Source of the DNA: Laetiporus sulphureus 93-53
Lineage: Eukaryota > Basidiomycota > Agaricomycetes > Polyporales > Laetiporaceae
DNA length: 64,000 nt
Assembly: GCF_001632365.1 (NCBI RefSeq)
Contig: NW_024468530.1
Coordinates: 1-64,000 of the forward strand
Reading direction: 5' to 3'
Shown here piece after piece: positions 1 through 11,790 of this stretch; the stretch's first letter is position 1, and every line of letters starts with the position of its first letter. The notes under the pieces were generated by a model, which searched no databases, had not been told where the DNA came from, and saw nothing but the letters and a program-made list of their open reading frames with translations. The translations under genes and the position numbers were made by a program.

Positions 1-2339
1 CGCCCCGAATCCACGCCCGACGGCTACCACCCCGCCTCCCCGCGCCTCCTCCTCTCCCTCCTCGCCACCGCCTTCTTCCTCTCCATGCCCGCCGTCGCCT
101 CCCAGGCGCTCCAGCTCATCCTGCGCACCGTCGGACCGTACACCGCCGTGCGCTACCTCAACTTCGCCGTCGGCCATGGCGTCGGTGAGCCCGACGAGGG
201 CGAGACGGGCGACGGTATGGAGGCGGCGGTCGGCCTCGAGGAGATTGCAGAACTAGTAGCGGAAGAGGCTAGCAGCGTAAAAGGAGGACGAAAGCAGGAG
301 GGCGACCTCGTGCAGAAGATGAACGAGCTCGACGTGACTGACGACTGCAAGATCAAAATCGAAGAAGCACCCACCTCAGCAGCCTCTCAAGAATCCTCCT
401 GCGGTCACCGCGAAACGAGCATGGGCATCCACAAAGAGGCGCCCCTCTCCATCCTGTCCGACACGGACAGCGAGGACGCAGGGATCGCCGCCCCGAGCCT
501 CGTCTCCGCGCTCGAGCCGCGCTTGTACTACGGCGCGGTGTCGGACAAGGTCGGCGAGGCTGCCGCGTGCTGGCTTGCACGCTGGGGCGTGGACGTCGTG
601 CAGTATGAGCTTGAGGTGGAGGAGAGTTCGGGTGCGGGCGCGGAGGTGGGGCGAGAGCAGAGCGTGCATGTTAGGTGGGATGCGGCGGACGCGGGACGCA
701 GCGCGGCTGGGTCGAGGAAGCGCACGGCGACGGCGCCGTCGAGGTTTGTAGAGCCTGTGAGGAACGGCGCGGGCCCCAGTGGGAGCGCGTGGCACAATCA
801 GGGCGCGGGCGTGAGCGCGAGGGAGAGGGAGAGGGAAAGGAGGGATTGGGTGATTCCGTTTGTGTGGCGGTGTGGTGGGTTGAGTGCGCGATGGGTGCGC
901 GGGTTGCTGTCGAGCGACGCGCTGTTCGTGAAGGGGGAAAAGGAGCGGTATGATATGGCCAAGACCATCGTGGAAATGAGGAGGAGGAAAGGTATCGACG
1001 AGGAGGAAGAGCGCGAGTGGGAGGAGTTGTTCCGGACGGGGATATACTACGAGAACATGGTGCGTGCGAGCTTTGGCATCTTTCGGTAACGAGACTTACG
1101 GCCAGTGCGTCGCAGGGTATTGATGACCTGATGGCGATCTCTAGAGATGTCTCGCCGACGATGGGGCAGCATTATGTACCGCTGCACGTACTGCAGTCCG
1201 CACACTGGAACCAGGACGTCCTGCGGCATCGCATCATGACGCGTCCGTCCAGCACCAGCAGCAGCCCGGTTTCCCCGCCGCTCTCGCCGAGCTCGCGCGA
1301 GAAGGAGCTGGGGCTGAGCCTGCCGACGACGGAGGTGGCAGCAGTGATAGAGAAGGACGCCGCGTTCTTCCCTGTGCCTGCAGACTCGTCGGTGCGCATT
1401 GGGGATAGTACTGCGATCGATGGAGGGTCGCTGGAGGGATTGTTCGACGCGAAGGAGCCGACGACCATTGACGCGGCGCCGCGCAAGACGGGCATGCCGC
1501 CGTCGTGCGAGGAGAACTTTTTCGGGGTGGGACAGCAGCGGTTTGCCGTCTCCACCGTTGCGTCCTCCTCCTCGTCTTCCTCATCCTCGCTTGCGCCGTC
1601 GGGCAAGTGGACTCCGCACCCGCCATTCCGGTTCGCGGTCGAGTTCTGGGACGTGGATGCGCTGAAGGAGAAGAGCCGGCTGCATAGCCACACGGTGTGG
1701 TACGCGGGGAGCCTGTACAACGTGTACGTGCAGGTCGTGCGCAAAAAGGGCGTGCAGCTCGGCGTGTATCTCCACCGGCAGAGTACCGTCGACCCGATCC
1801 CGCACATGTCTGCGCCGGTGAACGGCGTGTCGTCCAGGTTGATTGGGGTGCCGAGCAGTAATCATGGAAGTGGGAACGGGAGCAATGGAAGGCCGTCTTC
1901 GGCAGGGGCGTCGTCGTCGTCGGCGCAGCAGCCACAGAACAACTCGGGGACGAGTCTGCAGCTGTCACGCAGCCTGACGCCGACGTCGACGCCCAACTCA
2001 TCCGCGCTCGGGTCGTCGCTGCTCGGCGGGGGCGCGTCGTCCAACACGCTGCCGGCGACGGCGCTGTCGGTCGCGCCGCAGCAGCCGTACCGCGACCCGC
2101 GCCCGGCGGTGTCGGCGCACTTTTCGATCGCGTGCGCGAGCGCGACGGGGGCGAGTTTGACGCGGTTTACGAGTGCGCCGGATGTGTTTAGTGTGAGTCA
2201 GAGTTGGGGGTGGAAGAGTAGTAGTTTGAGGACGGAGGAGTATATGGAGGTGGGTCTGGATGGGATGCCGAGTGGGCAGGCGATGCCGGCGGGGAGGGAG
2301 GTGAGTTTGCGGGCGACGGTGGTGTTGGGGGTGGTGTGA
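1..2339 (+). CDS. BTB/POZ-type protein, 5' end missing
   Basis: Coding sequence is already open at base 1 and has two exons, 1-1059 and 1116-2339; the 56-nt intron (1060-1115) joins ...YYENM to GIDDLM in frame. The first visible residues (helical, LLLSLLATAFFLSMPAVASQ) resemble the helices after a BTB fold, and the conserved C-terminal block (FRFAVEFWDVDALKEKSRLH, then HTVWYAGSLYNVYVQ) is the pattern I associate with fungal BTB-domain proteins. Long Ser/Asn/Gly-rich low-complexity stretches follow (about 1850-2100). BTB proteins often serve as Cul3 adaptors, but no such role can be shown here. The true start lies upstream of the window, so length and domain order are unknown. The coding assignment is firm; the family assignment is moderate. 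Confidence 0.7.
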
Positions 2340-2616
2340 GTGGAAATGAACATGAAGTCATGACTTAACGTATGCGATGGACGCTGGTTGGATTGATGCG
2401 TACTCCCTGCTCTATGTGTTACCCATGTACGATGTCCGATACCTCTTATGCGGGCCATTAATTGTTTACAGCCTGTCTGTCTATAGACTAATGTATGTAC
2501 ATACATGACGAATTCCAGCTCTCTGACTTTGGATTGGGCCGTGGCTTAGCAACCCGCGGCGATCACTTTTAGCTTCGCACCCCTGGCCACCATCTCGTCT
2601 CTCTCTGGCCCTCGAC

Positions 2617-3660
2617 ATGTCCGCCAGTGCTGCCACTCACAGCACCCCGTCCGAGCCGCCCCCTCTGCCCCCGCTGCCCAACCCATCAACGGGCAGCGCC
2701 AACCCTGCCGCCTCGCTCCCCGCCCTCTGGGGCTATCTCCAGCCCGCCCTCGACCACATCGTCCGCTCCCCGACGAACAACACCTCCAAAGCCCCCGCCA
2801 TCGAGGTCAGCTACCACATGGGCGTGCACACCGCCGTCTACAACTACTTCACCTCCCAGTCCGAGCAGGCCTCCCCGGGCCCCGCCGTCGCGGGCCTGCG
2901 CCCCATGCCCTCCGACAAGGGCAGGCCGAGCGGCACGGACCTCTACGAGCAGCTCGACCGGTACTACGCCGACACCGCGCGCGAGCTCTTCCTCGGCGCA
3001 CCCGCGGACGACAGCACCCTCATCCACTACCTCGTCCCGTGCTTCCACCGCTACTCCGCCGGCGCGCAGAGCGTGAGCCGACTCCTGAACTACGTGAACC
3101 GCCATTACGTCAAGCGCGCCGTGGACGAGGACCGCGGGTGGCTGAGGCTTGCGGACGTGCTCGATGCCGTCGCGCGTACCATACAGGAGGACGACACGCG
3201 CGAGAAGATCCAGAGACGGCTCCGTGAGCGTAGGGCGGAGGAGCTCCGCAAGTGGGGGCTCGTCGACGGTGCACGGCCCGCGGAGGTTGCACAGGCTGAG
3301 GCGTACGCCGAGGCGGCGAGTCCCCCCGATCGCGTGGTCCCCCTAACCTCTGTGGCATATCGACGGTTTAGGATGGAAGTGCTGGAGCCCCTGTTGGCGG
3401 TGCCGAAGATGAATGGAAAGGGGAAGGGTAAGAAGAAGAAGCCCCCGGCGGCGGCTGGGGCGGATAGGCCTGCGATGCCCAAGGGGAGGCTTGCGAGGGC
3501 GGTGAAGGAGCTGTTGGAGTCGGAGGGCGGAGATGAGGAGGAGAGGAAGAGGTTGGCGGGGGGATTGGCGGTTGCGTTGAGGACGTGTGGGATAAAGGTC
3601 GATCATCCCCTCCGCAAGAAACTCGACAAGTTCATACCACCACCTCCCGCTGTATCCTGA
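2617..3660 (+). CDS. Truncated cullin-like protein (N-terminal cullin-repeat arm only)
   Basis: Intronless gene of 347 aa; start chosen at the ATG after a pyrimidine-rich leader. Residues about 33-200 match the first cullin repeat: an MGVHTAVYNYFTSQ helix like the cullin YTxVYNYCTS motif, then GTDLYEQLDRYY and the LLNYVNRHYVKRAVDEDRG segment, which in Cul1 reads LNRHWVRRECDEGR. A lysine-rich linker (GKGKGKKKKPP) and a last helix with GIKVDHPLRKKL follow. The protein stops there: the other cullin repeats, the cullin-homology domain that binds Rbx1/Roc1, and the neddylation lysine are absent, where full cullins have about 750-800 aa. It therefore cannot be an E3 scaffold by itself; binding an adaptor without recruiting Rbx1 is an inference. 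It is convergent with the H3K9 methyltransferase gene, 253 bp away. Confidence 0.72.
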   Translation: MSASAATHSTPSEPPPLPPLPNPSTGSANPAASLPALWGYLQPALDHIVRSPTNNTSKAPAIEVSYHMGVHTAVYNYFTSQSEQASPGPAVAGLRPMPSDKGRPSGTDLYEQLDRYYADTARELFLGAPADDSTLIHYLVPCFHRYSAGAQSVSRLLNYVNRHYVKRAVDEDRGWLRLADVLDAVARTIQEDDTREKIQRRLRERRAEELRKWGLVDGARPAEVAQAEAYAEAASPPDRVVPLTSVAYRRFRMEVLEPLLAVPKMNGKGKGKKKKPPAAAGADRPAMPKGRLARAVKELLESEGGDEEERKRLAGGLAVALRTCGIKVDHPLRKKLDKFIPPPPAVS

Positions 3661-3913
3661 CAGGACGTGGTTCTATGTGGATTTGGGACTCGTCGGGAGC
3701 CTGGTGATATATTTTATAATGTGGATGTTCATGCTGATGCAGTATGTTATGCACGGGTCACTTTGGTTGCTGACTTGCGGATCAGGGTTTGCTCATCCGA
3801 CATGTACAGACTCCCGGGATGCGAATGACACATAGCGATTACAGCAAAGCAACGAAAGCGCTCACAAAGCACATAACAGATATCAAAATCCAAGCATCGA
3901 AAGCTCCTTTCCG

Positions 3914-6239
3914 TCATATAGTGATCCACCCCCGACAACTGTCCGCGCCGCATATGCACGGCCTCGCACCTTCAGGCAATATGCGCCTCCCTTTGCCTTT
4001 GCTCCGTCTATGCTCCTCTGTGGCTTTTGGATCGTAGTCGATCGTGAGCTCTGTTCGCGCGACGATGGTCTGTGTCGTCACGAAGGCTAGATAGGGTTGG
4101 TTGAGCTTTGGGATAGCATGTGTGAGCATATCTGAGCGGACGAGCGGCGTGGACAGCTTACCTCTGGTACGGTGTCCCATACGACGGGGTACACGCGCAT
4201 ATTCGGCTCGCAAGAGTGACTACCTCGCACAGTCAGTCATGTCTACTATGGCGGAAAGAGTCAGCCACGCACTTGATGAACCGCGTCCAGTTCCCTTTGA
4301 GCTCTATTCAGATTAATTACGCGTGCGACAGTTAGAAACGAGCGTACCGCATCTGTACGAGTCCACAGAGTACTTTGCGTATTCTTCTTCGACGCTGTCA
4401 TCGTCCGCCTCGTGCACGTCGAGGTCGAAGATGTACGACTTGCTCTGGCCGGTGCGCCGGCGGGCCTCTTCGCGCGTTCTGCGAAAGTCAGTACCCAGGC
4501 AGGTTATAATGATGTTAAAGCCCACGCACATCAATTCCCTGCACCGAGACATATTAGCTACATGAAAAAGGATCACGACGACGGATCGTACGCACCCCGT
4601 ATATATGCCCAGCACCTTGCCCTTCGGCAGATCCGACGTCGCTCGCACGCCCCAGCCGCACTCCTCTGTGCGGAACACCTCGATGGGCACATCTCGCGGC
4701 TGCTGTGCAACGCGATTCGGGCACGACCTCGGATCGCAACTGCAATTCTTCAAGATACGTTCAGAAAAGCAACTTGGAAGCACAAAAGTGAAACGATCAC
4801 CTTGTTGCACTCGATGACTTCCTCGCCCGGTGATAGATTGTCCTTGAATTGCCTCTGCGAGCATTGCGTCAATGTCGGCCGGGCAGGCGAATGCACGGTG
4901 GACACCTAACCTGGTCTGTATAGGCAAACACCTTGTCGCCGAAGTCGTCCACGATATCCGAGAGCTCTTGACACCCGCAGACCTGCGCGTCGCAAGACAA
5001 CTCACACTCGCAACTCAAGAGATATTGCTCATCCGGCTCTGGGACGCCCACTGCCCTGTGCACGAACGTGAGCACCATTCCCCACAGCACACGAGCCCGT
5101 CTCATGCGCGTACCTGATGTAATGCCGCTCACAATACCGGAACCCGTCCAGCCCAGGAGGAACTTCCTCAGCATTGACCTCATTGACAAAGTATATGGCA
5201 GCTGCCCCGGCGCGCGCAGCCATTCGCGTCCATTGCTCCTGGAGCGTCATGTGGCGTGGAGATGGGGAAGATCGGGAGCGCACGAACGTCGTGCGCGGTG
5301 GAGACGGGGAAGAGTCGGAGCGCACGACCTGTCGTCGTCGTCGAGGGAGAGGTCGCGTGGGTCGTGCGGTCAAGTCGACGGCCATCGCGTCGTCGTCGTC
5401 GGAGGAGGGTGAATCTCTGACGAACCTCGGGGTTGGTTTGGGCCGGCTGGGAGGGACTGGGCGCGGTGGGTTGTTCCGGGGCTCCTGTGGCTAGGCGTTG
5501 TTCAGTTTAGTTGATGCGCATGGAATAACGGACGGATACTGTGTGTAGTCAACGTGTGTCGAGGATGCGTACCTGTGTTGCCATACTCGATGTCCGGTCT
5601 GAGGAAGGCCTCAGTCGTTTTCGTTTCGGGAGGCGAGGCGACCCCGTAGAGTCTGAGGACTCGTCACCAGCTCCACCGCCGTCCCTGCGCTGACCACCAT
5701 CGTCCGAGTCAGAGTGGACCGACTTCAGGGTGTTGTCCCATCTCGCATACAACTTGAGGTTCCGCCGCAGCGCCTCCCGATACTGCTCTTCGTACCCGCG
5801 TGCCATCTCGATCGTGGCGTCTTCGTGCCACACCTGCCCCGGCTCGAGGCGCACCTTGACTCCCGTGTTCCTCCTCGCGGCTTCGAGGCGCTTGTCTTCT
5901 TGCATCTCGTCCCACTCGCGCTGCACGTCGGACATGTCAGACATGTCGCGCTGCCAGGTCGTGTTCGTCCCGTCGGCGCGCTGCCAGTCTTTCCATTTGA
6001 TCTGAGGGATCTTAGCTTCCTCCTTAGACCATACGTTCAGCCAGGGTACGCTACCTCATAGCTGGATCGATGAGCATACACCGCAAACGAGGTCCACGAT
6101 CAGCCACGCACCGTTTCACTCCGAACGTGTCAATCTCTTCGCCGACGATCCCTGAAAATTCCCATTCACGGTCAGTGCCGTCGTTCTCCCAGTCCTCTAG
6201 TGGACGCCTTGAAGGCTTCCATATCTCTCGACGAGCCAT
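3914..6239 (-). CDS. clr4: Histone H3 lysine-9 methyltransferase, SUV39/Clr4 type
   Basis: Twelve exons (transcript order): 6239-6112, 6061-6055, 6001-5573, 5490-5114, 5055-4911, 4854-4801, 4747-4596, 4538-4530, 4478-4348, 4303-4273, 4219-4162, 4105-3914; total 1713 nt, 570 aa. A chromodomain (residues about 26-65, WEFSGIV...YEIKWKDW) binds methylated H3K9 in this family. A nine-cysteine zinc-binding pre-SET (CEC...CGC, then CNKNCSC...CPNR) follows, then SET ([37 protein letters not shown]) and post-SET CxCxxxxC (CICGADSC). All parts needed for SAM-dependent H3K9 methylation and heterochromatin spreading are present. Two exons are only 7 and 9 nt long and complete the chromodomain and SET motifs. 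Start taken at the ATG giving MARREIW; an earlier exon is possible. A Ser/Arg/Pro-rich linker separates chromodomain and pre-SET. Confidence 0.92.
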
Positions 6240-8408
6240 GTACGAGCAAACTAGGAATTGGCTGGTACGAGCTCGCCGGCCGTTGTGGTGTGGCGCTGAT
6301 GACTCTTGGAAACAAGGCCAGCAGCGAGAGCCGAGTTTGTCACTCGAGTAGGCTGAGACGGAGTACGAGGTATGTAAAAATGGATCTATCAGAGCGCAGA
6401 CACGCACGGCTGTGCGTCGGATACTGCAAGTGGGAACTGAGAGAGGACAACTCGAACTTCGGCGCGTGTTTGATCACGTTAGCTCGGAGAATATTGGTCC
6501 ACGTGACCGTGTCGTGTCCGGCACACGGAGGATTGGATCCTCGCGTTCAATGCTCCTGAACGAAATAACGTTCTCGTATGTATGAAGTAGTAATGTGCCA
6601 GCTCAACCGGAATCGTCCTCCAGTTTCTTCTTGAACCGTACACGGTGTTAGTTTTCACCTTTCCGTCCCCAATTTACTGCTCGTCCTAGAGTTCGGAACG
6701 TGACATCCAAAGAACCTCAACAGAGTGTACTATATTGCACGTGGATGCTGTTTGCAACATTCATGATTTCCTCAAGTTCGAAGCTGTCTTCTAGCAGCAG
6801 GATCCACTGACCCACGGTTACTTCGGTCCCATACTGTTATCTCGACAAGTATATGGGATACGCATGGGCGTATTAGTGGTGTTTATACGTGACTTATCCA
6901 CTTTAATCGTCGCGAGACTCAGCCTTCACACGATGTACAGTCCATGAGTGTGAATTGGACGTCGTTCGACAGTCAGTTACCTTGCAGCTTGAACGTTGAA
7001 CGTCGACAACCTGCATCGGAATGACATTCAGCTTCAGCCTCGTCCAACTTCTATGTGGTGCATTAGGTGTAGAGGTATCCGACGCAGCTACCAACGACGG
7101 CACTTGCGTTAAATGCATCCTCCTGATAATCAGCCCGATCAGAATATTGATATGACCTTCGAAAGGGGTTCCAAATATTTATTCTACCTCTTCCGGCGGG
7201 TAGCTGCTAAATGACACAAATTTGGCCAAAGGCAACCAGGAACCCATTCTCACCACCTCTTGAAGGCGAAGGCCTGGGCAGGAGCACAGGCTTCAGGCCC
7301 ACGATCGTATAAGCCTTTGAAAACAATGGCGCGTCGATATGTACGCTGCAAGAGGCCGCGCATAGATGAGGCGCGACATCGCTGCATCCGAAATGTGGCA
7401 CAAAGGACCCATCAGGGCGAACATCACCGGCAGACCGTCCCTCAGGCGATCAAGCACACAATGGGAGAGAAGGGCAGGATTCAAGGCGGTCGTTCCCAAC
7501 GCGGAAACTAGCACGACGCTCGGCGAGGCATCGAAGAGCGCTGAGAATCCCGGGGTATTGTGGAAGGAGCTTCGGAGGGAGCAAGCGGAGGAGGAGACGT
7601 ATACTGCACGAACGTCATCGGGTAAGTTGTCATAGTCCATTCGGCGCGTCTCCATGACACGCTGAGAAGCGAGTCGCTTAGCATTACTTCACTGATGTCG
7701 CCTTGCTGCGTCTGTTCGCGAAGAAAGTGAGCCGCAGCCGCACAGTCTGCATTGGTCGACATCTCATCCACGTCCGGCATCTCGCGCTTGATGCAGGAGC
7801 AATCCTATGAAACGTCTTCAAGACCGCTCGCCCAGCTCATGCACTCGTTGCATAGGAGCCATGACATCTATATGTGAAGGCGCGCATAACCCAGGTCGCG
7901 CTTGGGCTCTTCCCAAACGAGATGATCAATGTCCACAGTCGGATGTCGACGACAACTCGCTGATGTGGTGCGCGGGCAGCGGCTGGCTCAGACAGGACAA
8001 GTCCGCGAACCCAGAACGGGACGTTTTCAGTGCGCAGAAAGAAATCCCGACAGCCCATCCAGGAGCTGAGGAGGACAATGCACGGATGGCACGGGCGCTA
8101 TCGCATACAACGAGTTCATCTCCAGTAAGGTACGTATCCGATTGTCGCGTCCATTCTGTAAGTATCCGGATTACACGTGCACTTGTAGACCGTTGCGGTG
8201 GATGACAGTTGGGCAGCTCACAAAGCGTGGGGTGATTAAGCGAAAGAGTTGTGCTCGACCGGAGGTCTTCAGTGTTCTTGTATGCCGGTAGGAAAGGGAA
8301 GTCCGGGCAAGGTGTGGGACACGACACTACCAGAGTGGATCATATCGTTAACATGTCCTGAAACACAATTCACGGGCAACGCCGTCAAGGCAGATGAATG
8401 AGACTTAC
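6240..8408. other. Long interval without a confident gene
   Basis: I see no recognisable gene here. The longest open stretches on the minus strand (7293-7655 and 7837-8058) encode hydrophobic peptides of about 70-120 residues that I cannot join by splice sites or match to a family. The first part holds the upstream region of the methyltransferase gene. A decayed gene or an unrecognised lineage-specific gene between 7200 and 8330 is possible. Confidence 0.4.
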
Positions 8409-10148
8409 TCAGAAGAAGCGGTCCATCCGCCGGTCTAAGAAGGAGGGCCAGTAATGCCCTCTTATGCCGAAGCAGATTTGAGGTATTGTCATTTCCGGTG
8501 TGTTCTGCAACGCTTTATACTCCACTGAAGGGAAGTGATGGTCATACATGGTTTTCATGACCATAACGTGTGGTTTCGCCCCGTCTGCATAAGTTGGGAG
8601 ATACTCTATCGATAGGTGCGATAATTGAAGTACCTGTTGGTGGTGAGCAAGAAGCTTGACGACGGAGGCTGGGGGAGGGTCATATCGCCAACTCTGGAAC
8701 ATTACGCGGAGTGTATGCAGTTTGGGGCATTTAGGGCGGATCTTGTTGCCCCCTGGGTGCATCAAGCCAACCAGAGTGTCTTCAATTCGGAGCACATCGG
8801 TGATCACCAAAGTTTCCAAGCTGAGCATGCGCGGGAACAGACGAATAAAGTGATCGGAAACGTGCGTCGAAGTAATCTCTGTAGGTGCGGGTAGCCACAG
8901 CTCCTGGATCTGTGGCAGCGGTAGTGCCGCAATGATATCGTAGGGGCCGCGAATGCCGGACAAAGAGCTTGTGCCGATGACAAACTCGGGGTCGACAAAG
9001 ACCTTGGTTGTTGCCCCGACAAGCGGTAGCTGAGAAAGCACATTCAACAGGGGCTGCCCCATTACGCATCGTTGGCCAAGCTGTATTGCGGCATCAGGAC
9101 TGATATTGAGAGCAGAAATCACCGCTCTCGCGCCGTGAATGGAATCGTCGCTCATGGCAAATCTACGCAGTTTGGGCAACGACACCGTCCGACTCTCTAG
9201 ATCGTCGGTATTGAATGTGAACTTAGGGTCCCAGATGAATAAGTCCGATAATTTGCAGCAATTAGACAGCAAGTTCAAGAGGTCCCTGAGAGGCGCTTGA
9301 GGAGTCTCGAGATATAGGGCGGTGAGATGTTCGAATTTTTGATTTGGCACCCAATGGATGCGTTCCAGACATAGCTGCTGTAGAGACGGTGCACAAGCGG
9401 CGAACAGCGTTGTGGACAGTTGAGTATTTGACCTTATAAACCCTCCAAGCTTCAGTCGTAGAAGCTGCACAGCATTCACAGTGAACTGAAACGCATCATC
9501 GCTGTCATCGTAGGATCGCAACCGTAGTTCCTGCAAGCGTGGAGCGTGGGAGGTCAACAACATTTGAAGAAAAGGACTAGGGTTTTTGGTCCAGGTGGCG
9601 ATGCTGATCTCGGCAGAAGCGGAACGCTGAAGGAAAACCTGCTGGACAGCTTTGCAGGAATCGTCAAAATGGGTCCACAACTTGGGAATATCCAACGCGA
9701 CCTCTCGCCACCTGTGACAGACATGGGTGATTGTACGTAGGTAAACCCACTGTGCCGACATCGATACCCAATCATCGGCGAGATTGTCTCTCGAGTAGGA
9801 CGGCGAGCCATGCAGGAATATCTCTTCCAGAACCTCAGTGGGGAGGCGAGCAGTTTGAGAGTAGGAGTTCTGAGCTCTTCGTAGGGACGCAAGCGTAAGC
9901 ATCAATGGCTTTTCGGCTCGCTTTGTCTACAAGCATTCTCAACTTGGTGAGTGTATATACGCACATGTCACTCACCATCTCTGCACTTCGAGCCCACGGA
10001 GTCAGGATATAAAATATTCGCAACGTCGTACTCGTGCTCACCTCATAGAGGCAACATCCCTAGAAATTCTGCATGCCACCGTTTCCAACAGCTCTACGAG
10101 GTCCATGTTCATCAGCACAGGATCAGGACTCCATGATGCCGACGCCAT
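8409..10148 (-). CDS. F-box/leucine-rich-type protein (copy A, intact)
   Basis: Three exons, 10148-10042, 9985-9976 (only 10 nt) and 9926-8409, encode 544 aa. The N-terminus has a short leader exon ending in ...DVASMR, and the third exon begins TKRAEK and leads into an F-box-like core (RLPTEVLEEIF, then ITHVCHRWREVALDIPKLW). The rest is irregular leucine-rich segments (LRELRLRSYDD, LQQLCLERIHW). Such proteins normally bring substrates to SCF ubiquitin ligases through Skp1. The 107-nt first exon has the same length as in copy B (14782-14676), and the same 10-nt second exon is in copies B and C. The frame is open to the stop with no sign of decay. Its substrate cannot be predicted; families like this are large in Agaricomycetes. 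Confidence 0.82.
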
Positions 10149-10480
10149 CAAATTGCTGGCGTTACGGACAAGCTGCTACGTAGACAATGTCGTTCAGAGA
10201 GCACTCGGCTAAATCTGAAGTCTCGTGTTGCAGCTGCACGTAGGAAGACTCGCGACGTGCAAGCAGTATGAGGTACGACTCGATGATTGCGCTAGTCACC
10301 TGCTAGTCACAAGTCACAGTTCACGCTCAGCGCCACAAACGCGTTACCTAGCGCCCGTTGGCGAGCTGCCCAGCAGTCTGACCATGCCACCGTGGCGAAT
10401 GACTCAACCATTAGCCAGGGGAAGAGACGGAATCGACAGTCCCTCGACACTCTTGGTAAAATCTAATAGAATCTGTGTCT

Positions 10481-11790
10481 TACTTGTTTTTCACTTGCTC
10501 TTGAGACAGTCCCACAACCACTTTCCAAGTCCGTCATCAATGACAATCATATGCTTCCTTCAGGCTGCGTTCGCCCAAGGAATAAGGAACTGGAACGGCA
10601 TGAGAAGGATCGGAAATACCTCGGTGGAGTAGGGATTACGTACCTTGCCGTTGTAGTCGATCGTCTCGGGCATAATTGAATAAGTGCGCTGTGTTAGAAT
10701 ACAGGATGACCGTCAGATCCTACCGATGTTCATTGGCAAGCGAGCCTACCCAGCGGCATCCGCTGCATGCGAAATATGATCTGCCTTGAATGTCTGCACG
10801 AACGAGGGCTAATAATGCTGTAAGTGAAATTTCATGTTCCCTGGATATCTGTAAGAGCAAAATACCGTCTTGCAGAGCCGCAAAGAACACACATGGGTTG
10901 TAGGATGCCGAAGCGATTCCCTTATCTGCATAGCGCTCAACACGCACGCCGCGCATCACAACCATGATGCCCTGCATACCATAATTCGGTATTGTTAATG
11001 ATAACACAAGCCGTGCAGTCATGAATTTGCTCTGCGAGTACTACCGGAAGGTGTTATGCATCCTCGTCCTTGCCAGCCCGTCCTTGAATGAGTCCAAGTT
11101 CATGCTTCGTTAGTGGCATAGAAGTGCCCTTTACCTATAATATTCATCCCAGACTGCATATCATAGCCATCTTGCGCTCCAAATTCTACAGGAGGAAACA
11201 CAACACCACTACAAACTTTTCAGCATTGGAAGAATGAAGTAATGCTAGCTGATAGTTACTGATTGTTAGATAATTCTTTTCGTTTTGCGATGAAGGATGT
11301 GTGGAGTCCATCTTTTAGCCTCAACACTGAGGTGCACATACCTTAAATCTCTTCTGCGGATCACTTAGTGACAGACGCCAGACTGTTGTCAAGTCCAGTT
11401 CCAAGCAGGTCACTTGCTTGCCAGTCTGCCTTCGTAGGTCGTTGATAGCCATGTCTGCTTTCTTTTTGTTGCGAGAGGCCTCAAAAGCCATAGCATTGTG
11501 TTTGAGAAATGCCTACATAGGATCTATGGGTGAATTGAACGTGATCAGTACTAGCCCTCTACATTTGGCGGTCCTCCTGCCAATATCGTCCCTTTCGTTT
11601 TGCCTATTTATGTCAGTAGCACTACCTGCTCAAGTCGACGACACGACATTGCACACCTGTCTGGCACAATCATAACTTTACCAGACAGGTCCAGGATTTC
11701 GTCTGTGCTGAATGTGGAGGCAGGCGGGTATGCCTGACAGACAGCATCGCACATTGTGACACCACAGCCTTTCGTTAGGCAACAAACGTC
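10481..11790 (-). pseudogene. Decayed short-chain dehydrogenase/reductase
   Basis: Pieces of the SDR gene at 16333-17791 recur here in the same order and strand. They include an N-terminal segment with PPASTFSTDEILDLSGKVMIV (about 11740-11669), an AFLKHNAMAFEASRNKKKAD block (near 11510-11430) like [20 protein letters not shown], the RYADKGIASASYNP segment near 10900, and the C-terminal FLIPWANAA near 10570. The cofactor site is gone: the intact gene has VTGGNAGIG, here the sequence after MIV reads PD and the glycine motif is broken. In the last exon FLIPWANAA runs into a stop where the intact gene continues [13 protein letters not shown]. Boundaries are approximate. It lies 333 bp upstream of F-box copy A, mirroring the F-box B/SDR pair downstream. 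Confidence 0.8.
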
